DNA of 32,469 nt from a virus. The notes under the pieces were generated by a model. The model did not search any database. It was not told the DNA's origin and saw only the letters and a list, made by a program, of their open reading frames with translations. The position numbers and the translations under genes are program-made. The stretch spans positions 1 through 32,469 of the IMG/VR virus record IMGVR_UViG_3300042154_000518, one strand, 5' to 3'. Below are positions 29,479 to 32,469 of the stretch, piece after piece. Position 1 is the stretch's first letter. Each line of letters starts with the position of its first letter.

Positions 29479-30159
29479 ATGATTTTTGTATATCCATACC
29501 ATAGCAAGGTCACTTATGACTTTGAGATTATTCAATCTATTGAAATTATTAGACATCTATATCCTGATGCTAAGATATATACCATAGGTAAAGAAATACA
29601 AGGAGTCAATAATATACCATGCAATCAACACAATAACATCAGAGGATGTGATGTTACCAATAGAATCTTAACTTTTGCAAAGAAGATTGGAGGAGATTTT
29701 ATTTATATGAATAAAGATTTCTTTTTAAGTGAATCATGGCAGCCTCATGTAGCAATTAATAATGGACCATTGATTGTTAATCCTGAACATCCACCACATA
29801 CTAAGATAGCTCAAAGTAATACTCTTGAATTCCTTAAGCATAACAACTTTACTGCTTATAATTTTGAGACTCATACACCTGTACTAATGAATAGTCAAAA
29901 GTTAATTGATCTATTTGATAATATTAATTGGCAGAATGATAATCATTTCATTAAATCAATCTATTGCAATGTTTACCAGGTACCATCTAAAGAAGGTGTA
30001 AATTCAAAAGTATCTGTAGCGTCAATTGATAAAGCTCAAGAATTTATATCTATCAATGGATGTTTCTCAACAGGGGATAACTTCTGGAATAAAGCTACAG
30101 TAAAATGGATTAGAAGCTTGACTTCACCTCCTGGACAGCTACCTTGTTCTGAACATTAG
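29479..30159 (+). CDS. Glycosyltransferase-like protein, Stealth/GT-A-type, only plus-strand gene
   Basis: 226 residues started at Met 29479 (MIFVYPYHSKVTYDFEIIQS); an upstream ATG at 29434 would run through the divergent gene. The order of segments suggests a nucleotide-sugar transferase: SIEIIRHLYPDAKIYTIGKE (strand and turn as in CR2 of Stealth proteins), KKIGGDFIYMNKDFFLSESW (comparable to 'DFIYFNDDMFL' with one Asp replaced by Lys) and HTPVLMNSQKLIDLF. The Lys at the usual first DxD position makes catalysis by the standard mechanism uncertain. Its end overlaps the tape measure gene tail-to-tail by 50 bases. This looks like a moron gene; sugar transfer is inferred. Confidence 0.6.
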   Translation: MIFVYPYHSKVTYDFEIIQSIEIIRHLYPDAKIYTIGKEIQGVNNIPCNQHNNIRGCDVTNRILTFAKKIGGDFIYMNKDFFLSESWQPHVAINNGPLIVNPEHPPHTKIAQSNTLEFLKHNNFTAYNFETHTPVLMNSQKLIDLFDNINWQNDNHFIKSIYCNVYQVPSKEGVNSKVSVASIDKAQEFISINGCFSTGDNFWNKATVKWIRSLTSPPGQLPCSEH

Positions 30160-32469
30160 TGATATCATATTCCAATACTGCTACCTTAGTCATATTCTGT
30201 AAATTAGTAGCTGTAACATTCTGACTATTAAGATCAGTTTGTTGAGTATTAGTATTAGCTGTGAATGTTGATGCTGTTGCTCCTAATGATGTATCACCTG
30301 GTGGTGGTGGTGCTGTTGGTGGAGTTCCTCCTGAATTAAACTTAGTCTTAGAAATTGCTGCTATTTGTGCTGCTCCTGTAATAGCAGAGAATGCAGAGAA
30401 TGGTAGACCAAATGTAACTGGTGATGCTGCTACTGACTTACTTATTGCACTAGCAGTTGAGATTATAACTTCAGATATCTTAAGAGCTTTCTCTCTGTTA
30501 AATGCTTTCTTTCTAATCTCATTCTGAGCACCTTCATTACCTTCTAACTTCTTAATTCTTTCTTCATCATTAGCATTGAGCAATCCATTCAATGCACTCA
30601 TTGTCTCTTTAAATGCTTTAGCTATCTCAATTACTTTGTCAATATTTGAGATTATTTTTTTAACTCTTTCGTCATCTATTTTCTTTTGTTCTTCAGCAAT
30701 AGCTTTGTCATTAGCTACTTTTTTCTTACCATACTCTAAATTGATTTCATTAATCTCATTTAGTTTAGCAGTTTCTATAATTGCTAGTTGTTCAGCATTT
30801 CCCTTGGCTTGTTCTTCTAGAGTAAAATATTTATCATTAACAGCTTGGATTTCATTTTGTTGCTCTGAAAATAAACGCTGTCTATTTTCTTCTGCTATTA
30901 TTTCCAACTGATTCAAATATTCTACTTCAGCTGCTTTTCTTAATTTATTAAGTTCATTTTTTTGATTCAATACAGCATCACTTTCAATCTTAGCATATTT
31001 GCCATTTATCTCTGCAATTTCTGACTGTTGTTTAGCTATTAATTCTTTATCACTTTGACCGGCTGCATCTGCTTTTGCATATAATTCTTGATACTTATTA
31101 TCTAATGCTTGTAACTCTTTCTCCTTAGCATCTGTAATCTTAGACTGTCTTTCAGCTTCAATTGCATCAAAGAATTCAGTAAGCTTTTTATTATAGTCTT
31201 GTTCTTCTTTTAATCTATCTTCATTTGCTTTTTTATTATTATCAGACCTTTTTTTATCAATGTTAGCTTTGTTAATATCCAATTGATTCTCAGCATCTAA
31301 AATAGCATCAGTTGTTTCTTGAATTGATTTCTTTGTTTCTGCAATAAGCTCATCATTTACTCCCATTGCATTGGTAGCTTTTAATATTCTCTCATTTAAT
31401 TCAAGTTCTTTTAATAATGATTTTTGATATTCAATAGAATTTTGAATTCTCTTTTCTACCAATGCATCTGAACTTTTACCTTGAGCTTCTAATAATGCAA
31501 TTTGTCTACCTAATGATTTATCTTCAGCATTATAAGCATCCTCCCTAGCTTTACGTTGTTCAGCTTGTTTAGCAAGAGATTTATCTACTCTCTTCATGTG
31601 AGCTTCATGTCTTGCTTTTTGATCACGTTCTGCTTTGTTATCAATGACATTGAAGTATTCTAATGCTTTGATTGCAGCATAAACAACCCCTATAAATGGA
31701 AAGAATATTCCAATTAAAACTTTAACTCCAACACCTAATTTATCAAAGTAGTCGTAAGCTTTAACAACATAACCTGATAGTTTAATTACTACCTTACTTA
31801 CTGTATCAAAATTAGCAATCAAAGTTCCTATTAAAACAATAATAGCTCCAATACCAGTAGCAATTAATGCTGCTCTAAATGCCTTTGTTGCAAATGTTGC
31901 TGTATTAGTTGCAACAGTTAATCCACCTTCTGCTGTTGCTAGTCCAGCTGTTGCACCAATAGATCCTGTTAATATAAATGCTTTAGCCTTTTCAAGTCCA
32001 TTTCTTAACTGTAGACCTAAGATTGACTCCTTATTCAAGTTGTTTGAAATAATACTAACAGAATTAACAAGGCCCTGAACAGCTTGAAGCTTAACCATTG
32101 TCTCTGCTAATTTCTCATTCTCAACTCCAGCTAATGCAGCAGCAGATTGTATACCTTGAAATGCAGCAGCTCCAGTCTCTATTCCTTGTAATGTAGTATC
32201 AAGTCCAACAAAGTCAGATGATAAAGCTGTAGTCTGAGCTTTTAAATCTCCAATCTGATCCTTTAATTCAGCAGCATTTCTAATTGCTTGTTGACCTACT
32301 GGACTCTTATCACCAGCTTGCAATGCTAAAGTCTGATACTCCTTCATTGTTCTAGTCAACTCTCTCATAGTGAGTCCACCAGCTTCAACTCTAGCATTTA
32401 GTTCTTGGATTTTCTGGTCAAAATTATCTATTCCAGTATTATCAGAAGCTGTTGCTTGTGTTGCTTTTA
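30110..32469 (-). CDS. Tape measure protein, partial at its N-terminus
   Basis: Open from the right edge (in-frame residues KATQATASDNTGIDNFDQKI lie before the Met at 32368), so the true start is outside. 785 codons are visible. Two long hydrophobic stretches (AALIATGIGAIIVLIGTLIA and VGVKVLIGIFFPFIGVVYAA) plus AFILTGSIGATAGLATAEGG sit in the N-terminal half. A long Lys/Glu/Gln-rich coiled-coil region (KRVDKSLAKQAEQRKAREDA onward) follows, then a Pro/Thr/Asn-rich tail near the C-terminus. Tape measure proteins fix tail length and enter the host membrane. Its 3' end overlaps the plus-strand gene. Confidence 0.85.
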   Translation of the reverse strand, partial: KATQATASDNTGIDNFDQKIQELNARVEAGGLTMRELTRTMKEYQTLALQAGDKSPVGQQAIRNAAELKDQIGDLKAQTTALSSDFVGLDTTLQGIETGAAAFQGIQSAAALAGVENEKLAETMVKLQAVQGLVNSVSIISNNLNKESILGLQLRNGLEKAKAFILTGSIGATAGLATAEGGLTVATNTATFATKAFRAALIATGIGAIIVLIGTLIANFDTVSKVVIKLSGYVVKAYDYFDKLGVGVKVLIGIFFPFIGVVYAAIKALEYFNVIDNKAERDQKARHEAHMKRVDKSLAKQAEQRKAREDAYNAEDKSLGRQIALLEAQGKSSDALVEKRIQNSIEYQKSLLKELELNERILKATNAMGVNDELIAETKKSIQETTDAILDAENQLDINKANIDKKRSDNNKKANEDRLKEEQDYNKKLTEFFDAIEAERQSKITDAKEKELQALDNKYQELYAKADAAGQSDKELIAKQQSEIAEINGKYAKIESDAVLNQKNELNKLRKAAEVEYLNQLEIIAEENRQRLFSEQQNEIQAVNDKYFTLEEQAKGNAEQLAIIETAKLNEINEINLEYGKKKVANDKAIAEEQKKIDDERVKKIISNIDKVIEIAKAFKETMSALNGLLNANDEERIKKLEGNEGAQNEIRKKAFNREKALKISEVIISTASAISKSVAASPVTFGLPFSAFSAITGAAQIAAISKTKFNSGGTPPTAPPPPGDTSLGATASTFTANTNTQQTDLNSQNVTATNLQNMTKVAVLEYDITNVQNKVAVQEVKSSF

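Noticed and set aside
1-32469. Window as a complete circular genome
   Set aside because: Joining the ends puts a stop in the tape measure frame directly upstream of the right edge and leaves it without a good start, while the partial gene at left would end exactly at the joint; no terminal overlap is visible.
1-32469. tRNA genes, CRISPR arrays, insertion sequences, integrase or att sites
   Set aside because: I looked in the gaps and at gene ends and saw no T-loop-like motif, spaced repeats of CRISPR type, transposase or recombinase motifs.

Overview
The window looks like part of a tailed-phage genome (siphovirus-type, or a prophage of that kind) from a Bacteroidetes host, probably a flavobacterial relative. 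This rests on very AT-rich DNA, several promoters of the Bacteroidetes form TTG-N18/19-TAnnTTTG, a DUF3127 protein, start codons preceded by A/T-rich leaders instead of Shine-Dalgarno sites, and structural proteins of the type seen in Bacteroidetes phages. No tRNA, rRNA, CRISPR array, integrase or insertion sequence is visible. Both ends are open: a small gene runs off the left edge and the tape measure gene runs off the right edge.

Nearly every gene is on the minus strand, so the window reads from right to left. From the right: the tape measure gene (30110-32469); a lone plus-strand glycosyltransferase-like gene (29479-30159); a head module of XkdF-type protease, scaffold-like protein, major capsid protein, an abundant-type structural protein, terminator, two small proteins, portal with MuF-like tail and connectors (28.5-22.8 kb); and a lysis cassette of two membrane proteins, a TIGR02594-type endolysin and an acidic repeat protein with a cationic tail (22.8-21.5 kb). 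A control region at 21.26-21.57 kb follows, with promoters and terminators that may define one or two small RNAs.

The next module is early (21.2-18.2 kb): many tiny genes, an HNH endonuclease and a protein resembling DnaA domain IV alone. A 335-bp intergenic region (17.9-18.2 kb) then holds ten TTTACA[C/G] heptamers, a promoter and an attenuator-like hairpin; it is the best candidate for the replication origin. Leftward come a primase-helicase, a VRR-NUC nuclease, an ERF-type annealing protein, a lambda-exonuclease-like nuclease, small genes including copies of a TAVEWL paralogue family, a DUF3127 protein, a small HTH protein and a sigma-factor-like protein.

A glycosyltransferase and an N-acetyl-sugar amidotransferase (WbpG/PseA type) lie just before the small and large terminase genes. 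Tail genes finish the window: a tail-chaperone-like gene with a strong -1 frameshift signal (A AAA AAG) and an 84-codon alternative reading frame, a gp10-like completion protein, two large tail proteins, a fibre and a lectin-like appendage protein.

The most interesting items are the unannotated -1 frameshift product, the iteron-rich putative origin beside a stand-alone DnaA domain-IV protein, the sugar amidotransferase/glycosyltransferase genes, and the promoter-terminator cassettes after the lysis genes. Eight small genes (26-66 codons) were found or restarted by reading intergenic gaps and overlaps.
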